From contig JAGNIU010000004.1 in assembly GCA_018000995.1 (NCBI GenBank), positions 62,001 to 126,000 of the forward strand: a stretch of DNA of 64,000 nt, given 5' to 3'. The notes under the pieces were generated by a model. The model was not told where the DNA came from. It did no database searches and saw only the letters and a list, made by a program, of their open reading frames with translations. The stretch comes from Bacteroidia bacterium. Lineage in GTDB: Bacteria; Bacteroidota; Bacteroidia; B-17B0; Aurantibacillaceae. Positions 8,569 to 19,100 of this stretch are shown in pieces (the first letter of the stretch is position 1; every line of letters begins with the position of its first letter). A program made the translations under genes and the position numbers.

Positions 8569-9342
8569 GTGACTTCATTGATAACCGAAGCCATCATATT
8601 AGCAGGAGGATTCGGAACACGCTTACAAAGTGTTGTCTCCGATTTACCGAAACCAATGGCACCTGTTAACGGAATTCCTTTTCTAGATTATCAGTTATTG
8701 TATTTAAAAAACTTCGGAATTAAAAAAGTGATTTTGTCGGTTGGTCATTTACACGAAAAAATAATTTCTCATTATAAAAATAATTTTAATGGCGTCGAAA
8801 TAGATTACGCTATTGAAACTTCTCCTTTAGGAACCGGTGGTGGAATAAGAATAGCACTTGAGAAATGCAAATCAAATTCAGTTTTAGTTTTAAATGGGGA
8901 TTCTTTTTTTGATGTTGACTTAACTTCATTTTTCAATCTCCACACAAAAGCAAATGCTGATTGTTCTTTAGCCTTACGCAAAGTTGAAAACGCCTCCCGT
9001 TATGGAACAGTACATTTTTCATCAGTTGCCCCAAGCTTTGATACTTTAAATAAAAGTGATGATGCTCCAATTGGCATGTCGAGAATAAATTCTTTTCAGG
9101 AAAAAAATTCAGAACCTAAACCGGGTTTAATTAATGGAGGGGTTTATTTATTGAATAAGGATACTTATTTACAAGCAACTGAAACAAATAAAAACTTCTC
9201 GATTGAAAAAGATTTCTTTGAAAAGAAAATTGATGAATTAAATATATTTGGTTTTGAATACAAGGGATATTTTATAGATATTGGCATACCCGAAGATTAC
9301 ACTAAAGCACAAGATGACTTTAAAGGATTTAAATATAAATAA
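8569..9342 (+). CDS. Heptose-1-phosphate nucleotidyltransferase (HddC-like)
   Basis: 257 residues. The N-terminus I-I-L-A-G-G-F-G-T-R-L and L-P-K-P-M-A-P-V is the sugar-phosphate nucleotidyltransferase signature, with L-N-G-D-S-F-F-D-V-D carrying the metal-binding Asp. Context with gmhA and a GmhB-like phosphatase suggests GDP-D-glycero-alpha-D-manno-heptose formation (HddC role), but this fold alone does not fix the nucleotide or sugar. The start could be GTG at 8569, directly abutting the gmhA stop, or TTG at 8578 (giving M-I-T-E-A-I-I-L-A-G-G); both lack an ATG. Confidence 0.85.
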   Translation: MTSLITEAIILAGGFGTRLQSVVSDLPKPMAPVNGIPFLDYQLLYLKNFGIKKVILSVGHLHEKIISHYKNNFNGVEIDYAIETSPLGTGGGIRIALEKCKSNSVLVLNGDSFFDVDLTSFFNLHTKANADCSLALRKVENASRYGTVHFSSVAPSFDTLNKSDDAPIGMSRINSFQEKNSEPKPGLINGGVYLLNKDTYLQATETNKNFSIEKDFFEKKIDELNIFGFEYKGYFIDIGIPEDYTKAQDDFKGFKYK

Positions 9343-9856
9343 AAGCTGGACTTTGTTTTTAGACCGCGATGGCGTTATCAATAAAAAATTGGATAACGAC
9401 TACGTGAAGCATTGGATGGATTTTGAATTTATTGATGGTGTTTTAGATGCTATGAAAATATTGAACGGTAAATTCGGAACGATTGTTGTGGTCACTAATC
9501 AACAAGGCATTGGAAAAGGATTATACAGAACAGAAGATTTAGAACTCATACACAAAAACATGTTGTATGAGATTGATTATTTAGGTGGGAGAATTGACAA
9601 AGTGTATTTCTCTCCGTTTTTGAACTCCGTTAATCACCCTACCCGCAAACCTGGAACAGGAATGGGACTCGAAGCAAAAAAAGATTTTCCAGCAATAGAT
9701 TTTTCAAAATCAATAATTGTTGGTGATAGTATAACTGATATGCAGTTTGGTCGCGCTTTAGGAATGAAAACTGTTTTTATTTCGGAGGAAGAAAAAAAAG
9801 ATGAGAATATTGATTTTAATTTTCCATCATTAGTTGAATTTAGTTTGAATTTATAG
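9314..9856 (+). CDS. gmhB: D-glycero-D-manno-heptose 1,7-bisphosphate phosphatase-like HAD protein
   Basis: 180 residues, HAD-IIIA class. Motif I is F-L-D-R-D-G-V-I-N-K-K (nucleophile Asp in D-R-D), motif II V-V-T-N-Q-Q-G-I-G-K-G, motif III/IV R-K-P-G-T-G-M and I-V-G-D-S-I-T-D-M. This arrangement is that of GmhB, which removes the 7-phosphate from heptose bisphosphate. The ATG at 9314 lies inside the end of the preceding gene (29-base overlap); a TTG at 9281 would extend it without added conservation. The zinc-binding Cys/His loop that E. coli GmhB carries between motifs II and III is absent: the segment S-P-F-L-N-S-V-N-H-P-T has a single His and no Cys. Confidence 0.85.
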   Translation: MTLKDLNINKSWTLFLDRDGVINKKLDNDYVKHWMDFEFIDGVLDAMKILNGKFGTIVVVTNQQGIGKGLYRTEDLELIHKNMLYEIDYLGGRIDKVYFSPFLNSVNHPTRKPGTGMGLEAKKDFPAIDFSKSIIVGDSITDMQFGRALGMKTVFISEEEKKDENIDFNFPSLVEFSLNL

Positions 9857-9858
9857 AA

Positions 9859-10602
9859 TTGAAAATATCCATCATAACCGTAACCTACAACAGTGCTTCA
9901 ACTATTGAACAAACCATTCAATCGGTTTTAAATCAATCGTATACTAATATTGAATATATTATTATTGACGGTGTTTCTACAGATGGAACTTTAGATATTT
10001 TAAACAGATATAAATCACAACTCCATAAAATTGTTTCTGAAAAAGATAAAGGTATTTACGACGCGCTTAACAAAGGAATTGATTTAGCTACCGGCGATGT
10101 GATTGGTATTTTACATTCAGATGATTTTTACATGAATTCGAATGTTATTGAAAATGTAGCCAATTCATTTAATCAAAACCAATGCGATGCTCTTTATGCG
10201 AACTTATATTATGTAGATAAAGATGATACTAATAGAATAAAACGTAAATGGGATTCCGGTAATTATTCTGAAGGCGCTTTTTTAAATGGATGGATGCCAC
10301 CCCACCCGACTTTCTTTGTAAAAAAAGAAATCTACAACAAGTATGGCAAGTTCGATTTGCAATTTACTTCGGCAGCAGATTACGAATTAATGTTGCGATT
10401 CATTCATAAAAACAAGATCAAATTAGCTTACTTAAATGAATTCATTGTAAAAATGCGTGTTGGTGGCAAAAGTAATGTAACAGTTAAAAATCGCGTCACG
10501 GCTAATTTCGAAGACCGTAAAGCTTGGGAAGTAAACGGACTTAAACCCCGTTTTTATACTTTGTATTTAAAACCTTTTCGAAAAATATTTCAATTCTTTT
10601 AA
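9859..10602 (+). CDS. Family 2 glycosyltransferase (WcaE-like)
   Basis: 247 residues, cytosolic GT-A fold. N-terminal I-S-I-I-T-V-T-Y-N-S-A, then D-G-V-S-T-D-G-T, then S-E-K-D-K-G-I-Y-D-A-L-N-K-G (the WcaE/AmsE-type S-D-x-D-x-G-I-Y-D-A-M-N-K-G block) and the H-S-D-D-F metal-binding motif. It starts at TTG 2 bases after the phosphatase stop and ends the heptose operon, so it may transfer heptose or another sugar to a surface glycan. A strong terminator follows. The acceptor is unknown. Confidence 0.9.
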   Translation: MKISIITVTYNSASTIEQTIQSVLNQSYTNIEYIIIDGVSTDGTLDILNRYKSQLHKIVSEKDKGIYDALNKGIDLATGDVIGILHSDDFYMNSNVIENVANSFNQNQCDALYANLYYVDKDDTNRIKRKWDSGNYSEGAFLNGWMPPHPTFFVKKEIYNKYGKFDLQFTSAADYELMLRFIHKNKIKLAYLNEFIVKMRVGGKSNVTVKNRVTANFEDRKAWEVNGLKPRFYTLYLKPFRKIFQFF

Positions 10603-10612
10603 ATAAAAAAAA

Positions 10613-10638
10613 GGCGAAGATAAATCTTCGCCTTTTTT
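10613..10638. terminator. Bidirectional rho-independent terminator
   Basis: Perfect 9-bp stem GGCGAAGAT / ATCTTCGCC with AA loop, A-run before and T-run after, between the convergent glycosyltransferase and giant adhesin genes. Confidence 0.9.
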
Positions 10639-10655
10639 AATTAATTTCAGTTTTC

Positions 10656-13600
10656 TTATCTAAATAAACTTACCGGACCATTCTTTTCGTATTCCTTACC
10701 ATCAAAACCTGTTGCTTTAATAAAGTAGAAGTAAGTTCCGTTAGAAGCTTTTTGCCCATTACTTGTAACTCCATCCCATGATGCTTTCGCTCCGCTGAAA
10801 TCATACATTGGTTGTCCCCAACGGTTAAATATTTTTAAAGTAATTTCTTTCACACCGGTTGATGTAATAGTGAACACATCATTTATATTATCATCATTAG
10901 GGGTAAATACGTTTGGAACCTCAATACTAAATCCATCTTCCACAACAATAATTATTGATGCTGTATCCGAACATAAACCGGATGATGCTATCATGGTTAT
11001 AGTGTATGTTCCCCAACCATAAGTTGAAGATGTACCTGCGGTAGTTGTAAGTGTTGTTGTACTTCCGTTACCAAAATTCCAACTGAAAGTATTAGCGTTA
11101 GTACTTGTATTACCAAAGTTTACAGTTAAAGGCGCAAAACCGGTTACAACATCAGAAGAAATGGATGCGGTTGGTACAGCATTAATAACATCAACAGTAC
11201 TTGTAGCACTACAACCTGTTGTTGGATTTGTTACTGTTAATGTATATGTACCAGCCACGTTTACAATTGGTGTCGCGGTATTAGAACCAGAAATAATTCC
11301 GGGACCAACCCATGCATAATTAACACCAGGGTCGGTTGAATTACCGTTTAAAGTAACTGTTGTAGTAAGTCCACCACAAGGAATATTTGCATTAGCACCT
11401 GCGCTCACATTCGGTAAAACACTGCTGTTTGTAACTGTATATTGAGTTGCTACTGAACATCCATTAACTGCATCTGTTACAACAACTGTATAAATTCCTG
11501 CTGTTGAAACTGAAATAGTTTGTGTAGTTGCTGTTGTACTCCATGCATAAGTAATACCGGTGCTTGGTGTCGTTGTTGCATCCAGAGTTACAGCAGTATT
11601 AGTCGGTAAACAACCAATACCAATTGAAGATGTTGCAGTAACTGTAACTGTAGGCACAACTGTGTTTCCATTAACAGTGACTGTTGCTGTACTTGCGCAA
11701 CCATTTACAGGGTCAATCATTGAAACTGTATAGGTGCCGCTTTGATTTACGGTTACGCTTGAATTATTTGCTGAACCAACAATTCCTGTTCCTGTCCAAG
11801 TATAAGTTAATCCTGTACTTGGTGTATAAGTAGGATTAATATCTACACTTGTGCTTGAGCAAGAAATATTTACAATTGCAGAAGTAGTTGCTGTAGGAAC
11901 CACAGTATTATTTGTAACAGGAATAGTAGCCGTTATCGTACAACCGTTAGCAGCTGTAATTAAACAAGAATATGTTCCCGCCGCAGTAAATGTTGGTGTT
12001 GTTGTATTACTACCTGAACTAATACCTGAAGCCGGCGACCAAGAATAAGATGCAATAGCAACTGTTCCTGTTGGCGTTAATGTAAGACTAGGAGTAGTTG
12101 AAAGGCAAGTAATACTTAAGTTAGGAGAGCTTAAAGTTACGTTTGGTGAATTAACATCCGCAACCATTGTTGCAGTTGTAACAGCAGCAGAACAACCATT
12201 AGTAGCAGTTGCAACAACACTATAAACACCAGGCCCAGAAATACTAGCTGTAGGAGTATTAGAGCCACTTAAGATATTACCCGTTCCAGGAGCCGTCCAA
12301 CTGTATGTTGTACCACTGCCAGTTGAACCAACAATAATTTGAGTGGTTGGAGTTGCACAAGATAAAGTAAATGATGAAGGAGTAACGGTTACCGAACCCG
12401 GAACAGTAGTATTTGAAGCTACAGAAATTGTTCCAATACCCACACAACCATTCGTTGTATTTGTAACAGTAACATTATATGTACCACCTAAACTTGATGT
12501 AACTGTTGCTAATGTATTTGAAGTAACAATACCTGGTCCCGACCAATTATAAGTATAAGATCCCGCTCCAACGTTTGTTGTTAAAGTAGATGTAGGATTT
12601 GTACAGGTAATAATTGTTGAAGACGTTGTAGTTGGAGTAACAGCAGCATTATTTGCTGTGATGCTATTTGTAATTACCGAAGTACAACCGTTTAAAGTAT
12701 TGGTTAAAGTTAATGTATAAACACCACCTTGATTTACATTTATGGTTGGTGTATTAGCAGCACCAACAATTCCAGGACCACTCCACGTATATGTGGCAGG
12801 AGAAGTTGTTGTTGTTCCAATAACTTGTACGCTTGTTGAAATACAAGTAATAGTTCCTGTATTTGATAAAGTTGCTGTTGGAATTCCTGCATTAGGTACA
12901 ACCGTTGCAACCTGAGGCGCACTTTGACAACCGTTAGCAGGATTTGTTGCTATATATGTATAGTTACCGGCAGCACAAGCTGAGGCTGTGTAAGAATTGG
13001 GGCCTGCACAAACACCACCCGTCCAAACAACAGTACAAGTACTTGGATTGGCGCTTCCGATTAATTGAACCGAAGGTGTTGCACAAGTAATAGTTTGAGT
13101 TCCTACAGGAGTTGTTGTAGGAATAATGGTGTTATTTCCAACTGAAGCAGAAACAGAATTAGTACAACCGTTAACAGAGTTAGTTACTGTTAAGGTATAA
13201 TTTCCTACCTGATTTACACTTGCGTTTTGATTATTCGCAGAACCAACAATACCTGGTCCAGACCATGTATAAGTTACACCGGAGCCTGGATTACCATTTA
13301 AAGTAATAGTTGGATTTGCACAAGTAATTGTAGAAGGAGCTGTAATCGAAGGACTAGGCAGCGTTGTATTAGTTGATGCAGTGACAACTGACTGTGTTGA
13401 ACAACCGTTAGTTGGATTTTGCACTAAAACAGTATAAGTTCCTCCACCCGATCCTGTTGTATTTTGATTATTAACACCACCCGTAATTGAACTTCCACCT
13501 GGTGCTGTCCATGTATAAGTCATACCACTAGGACCTGATGTTAAAGAAACGGCCGGTGAACTACAAGTAACTAAACCAGTTACTCCCGCAGTTGTTGTTG

Positions 13601-16028
13601 GCGCAACAGTATTGACTAATGCAGCAACCGTTGCTATGTTTGTACAGCCATTAACAGCATTAGTTACTCGAACAGTATAGGTTCCGGCTCCGGAGCCCGT
13701 AGTATTTTGATTATTAACACCACCCGTTATTGAGCTTCCGCCAGGTGCAGTCCATGTATATGTTAAGCCCGCGGGATTAGATGTTAAGTTGATAACGCTG
13801 TTAGTACAAGTTACAGAAGCAGATGTTCCGGCAGTCGGTGCAGGAACAGTTGTATTAACAAGAGCCGCTACCGTTGCAATATTTGTACATCCATTTACAG
13901 CATCAGTAACGCGCACGGTATATGTTCCTGCTCCGGAACCTGTAGTGTTTTGATTATTGACACCACCCGTTATTGAGCTTCCGCCAGGTGCAGTCCAAGT
14001 GTACGTTAGTCCACCAGTTGAAGATGTTAAGTTTATTGAATTGTTGGTACAAGTTATAGAATTGGAAGTTCCCGCGGTATTCACAGGAACCGTTGTGTTT
14101 TGACTAACAACAACTGTTGCTGGAGCCGAATTACATGCGGCAACATTCACTATTAAAGTAAATGTACCTGGAGTGTTGACAGTTGGATTTTGACTGGTTG
14201 GAGTTGTTATTGTACCCGGACCACTCCATGAATAAGTTCCTCCACCTGTACCATTAAGTACAGTTGTGGTTTGAATACAAGTTAAATTACGTGTCGTTCC
14301 TGCATTTGCAGTTGGTATTGCAACTACGGTTACAGGTCTGCTTGCAGTGGCAGTAATTCCACAAGCATCCGTGACTATTGCGTACAAATTGACGACCCCA
14401 GCTGTAGGGAAATTAATACTGGGCGAATTACCTGTGCCGACGGAAGGTATACCTGTAGGACTAAAACTCCAATTAATATTATAAGCAGGAACTCCGTATT
14501 GAACACCGTTAGAAGTAGCGGTTATGTTACTTCCTGCACAAACCGATGTTGAAGATAAAGAAAAAGGAGTAACAACGTTTGTAAATTCAACTGTACGACC
14601 ATCTAATGTCATTGTCCACGGACTGTTAGCTCCGATACATGTACCACTACATCCGGCAGCGCCAAAGCAGCTTCTAAAAAATTGCATTGTAAATGGAACT
14701 GAAACAGGTGCGCAAGAAGGAGCTGGCATACAAGTACGTACATCATTCCAAATAGAAATATTATTCCCCGTACAAGTTCCTCCACCAACAGCATTACAAT
14801 ACCAATAAAAACCGGTAGCACTTGGGCTCGTACAAGCGCCGGTTGTATATTTTACCGCACCGTCTTGTAACCAACATGTACCATTAGCTATATAGTTAAA
14901 AGACCAGCTTGCATTCGTTAATGTGGTATTAGCCGGAGTGTTTACTGATAAGTTATAATTACATGAGTTTGTAAAACCGCAAGAAGCATTATACATTGAA
15001 CCCGTAATTGAAGCTTGAGCCAATGTATTAGAGCTTGACACTAGAGGGTCAATAATTACATTTCCTTTTCCGATATGAGTTTGAATCCAACTTACAGGAA
15101 CAATTACACTCAATTTATTACCTGCAATTGAATAGTTCATTAAGGTATTATCTGCTTTGGTACCGTTTTCAGGATAAGCATTTGCTTCACCAATTTCAAG
15201 AACTGTTTCATTATTATTTATTAAGTTAATTGCTGATTTAGAAACAGAAGCCGAACCACCATTCTCGAATTTAAAGAAAGAACCTAATGGAAGAGTAAAA
15301 TCATCTTTAAAAACTAAATTCTTATAATTCGGGTTTTGAACACTTTTAATTATGAAATTAGTTTTTACAGAACCACGATTAACTATCATCTGTGCATCAA
15401 TTCCAGGAAAAACATTCTTTATATACATGCCATCATCACCTACAGTATAATCACTCCAATTTGGTAAAGCAATTAACTCTTCTGTTCCATTTTCATCTGA
15501 ACCAAATAGTTTCCAGTTATTAAAATCAATTTGTCCCGATGGCGTTTTGATGTACGATTTTTTTACAATGGTATTAAAACCTACCGGATCAAATTGGTTA
15601 CTTGCTTCGTAAATTCCATTTCCTTTATCTGCCAAACGATGATCAACAGTTACCCACTCGCCATTAACTTTATAGTGAAGAGCTGTTAATGATTTCTGAA
15701 TTTTAATTTCTGAAGGCGCTTTTGGATTAACAAAAAGGCGTTGATCGACTTCACGTTTATTTAATACTTCAACAAAACCATTGTAGGCTGCATTAAAAGG
15801 AAGTGCACCAAATTCAGGGTGATTTGTTTTTTCAGCATTATACCTTGCGTAATCCTTTTCTTGTTTTTCAGTTTTTGAAAAAGATGCCAGATTACCTTTT
15901 GTTACCTGCATTTGGTAACTTTTCATACCATCAGAACCAATATTTTGCCCGATTAAAGACGAACTTAAAAGCAATAAGCTTAAATAATTGATTTTAAATG
16001 ATTTAAACAAGTTTAGTTGAGTCGACAT
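10656..16028 (-). CDS. Giant Ig-repeat surface adhesin 1 with gliding-motility (T9SS type B) C-terminal domain
   Basis: 1790 residues, exported and probably anchored or released by T9SS. The N-terminus has a signal peptide (hydrophobic L-S-L-L-L-L-S-S-S-L-I-G-Q). Residues about 30-480 are a unique N-terminal region without obvious repeats. Then come 13 Ig-like modules of about 80 residues, each opening with a T-C-x-x-x or related Cys strand and containing Y-x-W-x-x-P-G; modules 2-4 are almost identical. A PKD-like domain (G-F-A-P-L-T-V-N-F, F-S-W-N-F-G-N-G) precedes the final 90 residues with N-V-F-T-P-N-D-D-N-I-N-D-V-F, F-N-R-W-G-Q and S-N-G-T-Y-F-Y-F, the CHU_C-type domain (TIGR04131). It is a paralogue of the upstream gene. 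A SprB-like adhesion or gliding role is inference. Confidence 0.92.
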   Translation of the reverse strand: MSTQLNLFKSFKINYLSLLLLSSSLIGQNIGSDGMKSYQMQVTKGNLASFSKTEKQEKDYARYNAEKTNHPEFGALPFNAAYNGFVEVLNKREVDQRLFVNPKAPSEIKIQKSLTALHYKVNGEWVTVDHRLADKGNGIYEASNQFDPVGFNTIVKKSYIKTPSGQIDFNNWKLFGSDENGTEELIALPNWSDYTVGDDGMYIKNVFPGIDAQMIVNRGSVKTNFIIKSVQNPNYKNLVFKDDFTLPLGSFFKFENGGSASVSKSAINLINNNETVLEIGEANAYPENGTKADNTLMNYSIAGNKLSVIVPVSWIQTHIGKGNVIIDPLVSSSNTLAQASITGSMYNASCGFTNSCNYNLSVNTPANTTLTNASWSFNYIANGTCWLQDGAVKYTTGACTSPSATGFYWYCNAVGGGTCTGNNISIWNDVRTCMPAPSCAPVSVPFTMQFFRSCFGAAGCSGTCIGANSPWTMTLDGRTVEFTNVVTPFSLSSTSVCAGSNITATSNGVQYGVPAYNINWSFSPTGIPSVGTGNSPSINFPTAGVVNLYAIVTDACGITATASRPVTVVAIPTANAGTTRNLTCIQTTTVLNGTGGGTYSWSGPGTITTPTSQNPTVNTPGTFTLIVNVAACNSAPATVVVSQNTTVPVNTAGTSNSITCTNNSINLTSSTGGLTYTWTAPGGSSITGGVNNQNTTGSGAGTYTVRVTDAVNGCTNIATVAALVNTTVPAPTAGTSASVTCTNSVINLTSNPAGLTYTWTAPGGSSITGGVNNQNTTGSGAGTYTVRVTNAVNGCTNIATVAALVNTVAPTTTAGVTGLVTCSSPAVSLTSGPSGMTYTWTAPGGSSITGGVNNQNTTGSGGGTYTVLVQNPTNGCSTQSVVTASTNTTLPSPSITAPSTITCANPTITLNGNPGSGVTYTWSGPGIVGSANNQNASVNQVGNYTLTVTNSVNGCTNSVSASVGNNTIIPTTTPVGTQTITCATPSVQLIGSANPSTCTVVWTGGVCAGPNSYTASACAAGNYTYIATNPANGCQSAPQVATVVPNAGIPTATLSNTGTITCISTSVQVIGTTTTSPATYTWSGPGIVGAANTPTINVNQGGVYTLTLTNTLNGCTSVITNSITANNAAVTPTTTSSTIITCTNPTSTLTTNVGAGSYTYNWSGPGIVTSNTLATVTSSLGGTYNVTVTNTTNGCVGIGTISVASNTTVPGSVTVTPSSFTLSCATPTTQIIVGSTGSGTTYSWTAPGTGNILSGSNTPTASISGPGVYSVVATATNGCSAAVTTATMVADVNSPNVTLSSPNLSITCLSTTPSLTLTPTGTVAIASYSWSPASGISSGSNTTTPTFTAAGTYSCLITAANGCTITATIPVTNNTVVPTATTSAIVNISCSSTSVDINPTYTPSTGLTYTWTGTGIVGSANNSSVTVNQSGTYTVSMIDPVNGCASTATVTVNGNTVVPTVTVTATSSIGIGCLPTNTAVTLDATTTPSTGITYAWSTTATTQTISVSTAGIYTVVVTDAVNGCSVATQYTVTNSSVLPNVSAGANANIPCGGLTTTVTLNGNSTDPGVNYAWVGPGIISGSNTATPIVNVAGTYTLTVTNPTTGCSATSTVDVINAVPTASISSDVVTGFAPLTVNFGNTSTNANTFSWNFGNGSTTTLTTTAGTSSTYGWGTYTITMIASSGLCSDTASIIIVVEDGFSIEVPNVFTPNDDNINDVFTITSTGVKEITLKIFNRWGQPMYDFSGAKASWDGVTSNGQKASNGTYFYFIKATGFDGKEYEKNGPVSLFR
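13450..14010. repeat. Near-identical Ig-module repeats in adhesin 1
   Basis: Three consecutive copies of an approximately 240-base unit. Each contains an almost identical stretch encoding T-W-T-A-P-G-G-S-S-I-T-G-G-V-N-N-Q-N-T-T; these stretches start at about 13454, 13698 and 13939. Their similarity far exceeds that of the other modules, which points to recent duplication or gene conversion. Confidence 0.75.
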
Positions 16029-16076
16029 TAGTTTAGGTTTTGGTACCCTAAAATTAACAAAAATTGTACCAAAAAC

Positions 16077-16104
16077 AAAAAGGCGGGATAATTCCCGCCT
16101 TTTT
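16077..16104 (-). terminator. Rho-independent terminator after adhesin 2
   Basis: 8-bp stem AGGCGGGA / TCCCGCCT with TAAT loop, flanked by A4 and T4 runs that extend the stem. It lies in the 96-base gap between the two adhesin genes, so adhesin 1 must have its own promoter in the roughly 45 remaining bases. Confidence 0.85.
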
Positions 16105-16124
16105 GTTAATATATTGTCAATTAA

Positions 16125-19100
16125 CTACCTATAAAGCCCTAAAGATCCGTTTTTCTTAACCGGTTCTTTAGTGGAATCGAATCCGGTTGCTATAACAAAG
16201 TAGAAATAAGTACCATCAGTTGCTTTCTCACCATTACTTGTAATACCATCCCAAGCAGCTTTAGCGCCTGTGAAATCATACATTAACTGGCCCCAACGGT
16301 TAAATACCTGCAATTGGATTTCCTTCACACCTGTAGATTTAATTGTGAATACATCATTCACATTGTCATCATTTGGTGTAAATACGTTTGGTATTTCAAT
16401 GCTAAATCCATCTTCAATAGTAATAAAGGCATAAGCTGTATCAGTACATAAACCACTTGATGCAATCATCATTACAGTATAAGAACCTGCAACACTATAA
16501 GTATTAGAAGGAGATGTTGTTGATGAACCGTTTCCATCACCAAACGTCCAAGTAAATACAGTTGCACTTGGCGAACTTAAGTTTGTGAAGTTTACAACTT
16601 GTGGAGCGAAACCCGTTGTTACGTCTGGTGTGAACGATGCAGTTGGAACACCATTAATAAGAGTAACTGTACTTGTTGATGTACAACCCGTTGTTGGATT
16701 TGTAACGGTTAAAATATAAGTACCCGGTTGATCAACAACTGGTGTAGATGTATTGGAACCTGAAACAATACTTGGGCCAGTCCATGAAAAAGTAACACCA
16801 GGATCAGGAGAACCACCATTTAAAGTTGCAGTTGAAGCACCACAAGGTATAACTGAGTTAGCTACAGAAGTTGCTGTTGGTACGGTTGTATTATTGTCAA
16901 CTGTATACGTAACCGAAGTAGTACAACTTGTTGCAGGATCTGTAATAGTTACTGTATAAACTCCAGCTGTACTTACCAAAATAGTAGGTGTTGTTGCTGA
17001 TGTATTCCAATTATAAGAAACGTTTGTTGGTGTTGCGTTAGCTGTTAAAACATTTGTACTGTTTGTTGGAGAACATCCTAATCCAACTGATGAAGTTGAA
17101 CTAACATTTAATAAAGGCGGGATAGTTGTTCCAACCACTATTACAGTTAATGAATTTGAAGTGCAACCTGTAACAGTATTTGTAACAATAACACTATAAG
17201 TACCGTTCTGATTAACTGCAACACTACTTCCAGTTGTGCTTCCAACAATACCAGGACCACTCCATACAAAAGTGATATCGGTTGTTGGTGTATAAACCGG
17301 AGAAATAATTGCGGTAGGATTTGAACAACTTAAAGGACTTGCAGTAGCAGTACCCGCTACAAAAGTTGGCGAGTTAGTTGCACTTAATACAGTAACGATA
17401 GCATTTGATTGACAACCGTTAGTCGCGGTAATTACACCTGTGTAAGTACCGGCAGTTGTAAATGTTACAACGCTTCCTGTTGCAGAACCAGAGATACCAG
17501 AAGCCGGAGTCCAAGAATAAGAACCAATACCAACTGTAGAAGTAATATTTACACTAACCGTTGGATTTGCAGTTAAACAAGTAATACTTGGACTTGAATT
17601 ACTTAAAACAAATGTAGGCGCTAAGGTGTTAGGTGATACTGCTGCAATTGCAGCCGCAGCCGAACAACCGTTAGTACCAGTTACAACAACACTGTAATTA
17701 CCAGGACCATTAATGCCGGCTGTTGCAGAAGTAGCGCCGCTAATAATAGCTCCGGTAGCAGGTGCAATCCAAGAATAAGTTGAGGCTCCAACCGCAGTTG
17801 CGGTTAAAGCAGTAGTTGGTGTAGCACATGATAAAGTAAATGATGCAGGGTTAATAGAAACACCGGTTGGAACATTAGTACTTGAAGTAACACTCAAGGT
17901 TGCAGTTCCAACACAACCATTTGTGGTATTAGTAACAGTTACATTATAAGTTCCACCTAAACTTGATGTTGCACTTGATAATGTATTTGTTCCAACAATT
18001 CCGGGACCAGACCAATTATAAGTATAAGTACCTGCTCCTACAGTAGCTGTCATGTTAACAGTAGTTGTATTACAAGTTATAGTACTAGATGCTGCAGTTG
18101 TAGGCGTAACAGCTGCGTTATCATTGGTTACACTATTAGTGATAACCGAAACGCAACCATTTAAAAGATTTGTTAATGTTAAAGTATAAACACCGCCCAT
18201 ATTTACGTTGATTGTAGGTGTGCTGCTTCCTGAAACTATTCCTGGACCAGACCATGTGTATGTTACAGGAGAAGCTGTAGTTGTTGCTACAACTTGTGCT
18301 GAGGTATTGATACATGTGATAGTGCCTGTATTAGCTAAAGTTGCAGTTGGGAAATTTGAGTTGGAAACAACAGTAAATACTGCTGCTGCACTCGAACAAC
18401 CATTCGCCGGATTCGTTACAGTCATTGAATATTGACCAGGAGAACATGCAGAAGCCGTATAAGAAGTTGCGCCTGCACAAACACCACCTGTCCAAACTAC
18501 AGTACATGAGCTTGGACTTGCGCTGCCAATTAAATTTACCGAAGGTGTTGCACAAGTAATAGAAACTGAACCACTACCCAAAGCATTTGGCGGTGTTGTA
18601 TTTGTTCCTACAACAGCAACAGCAGAACTAGTACAGCTATTTGCTGTGTTTGTAACAACTAAAGTATAATTTCCGGAAATAACAACATTTACAGTTTGTG
18701 TATTTGCAGGGCCTACGATTCCGGTTCCCAACCAAGAGTATAAAACACCTGAACTTGGGTTACCTGTAATATTAACTGAGGAAGTAGAACATGTTAAGGA
18801 TTGAGATGCAATTGCTGTTTGAGTTGGCGCTGTTGTATTTGTATTTGCTACAATCACAGCTGTCGGTGCTGAACAACCGTTAGTGCCAGTAACAATAACC
18901 GAATAAGTTCCTCCACCTGAACCGGTAGCGCTTGATGAAGTGCCACCAGAAGTGATGGAAGAGCCAGCCGGAGCAGTCCATGAATAAGTTAATCCCGTTG
19001 GAGTTACTCCTAAGTTAATTGCAGTAGAAGCACACGTTACTGTACCTGAAGTATTAGCAGAAATTCCTGTTGGAGCAACTGTATTAAATCCTACTGCTGC

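Noticed and set aside
11851-14821. Small open frames on either strand within the adhesin gene
   Set aside because: They are low-complexity shadows of the repeat-coding sequence and lack family similarity, starts or spacing of real genes.
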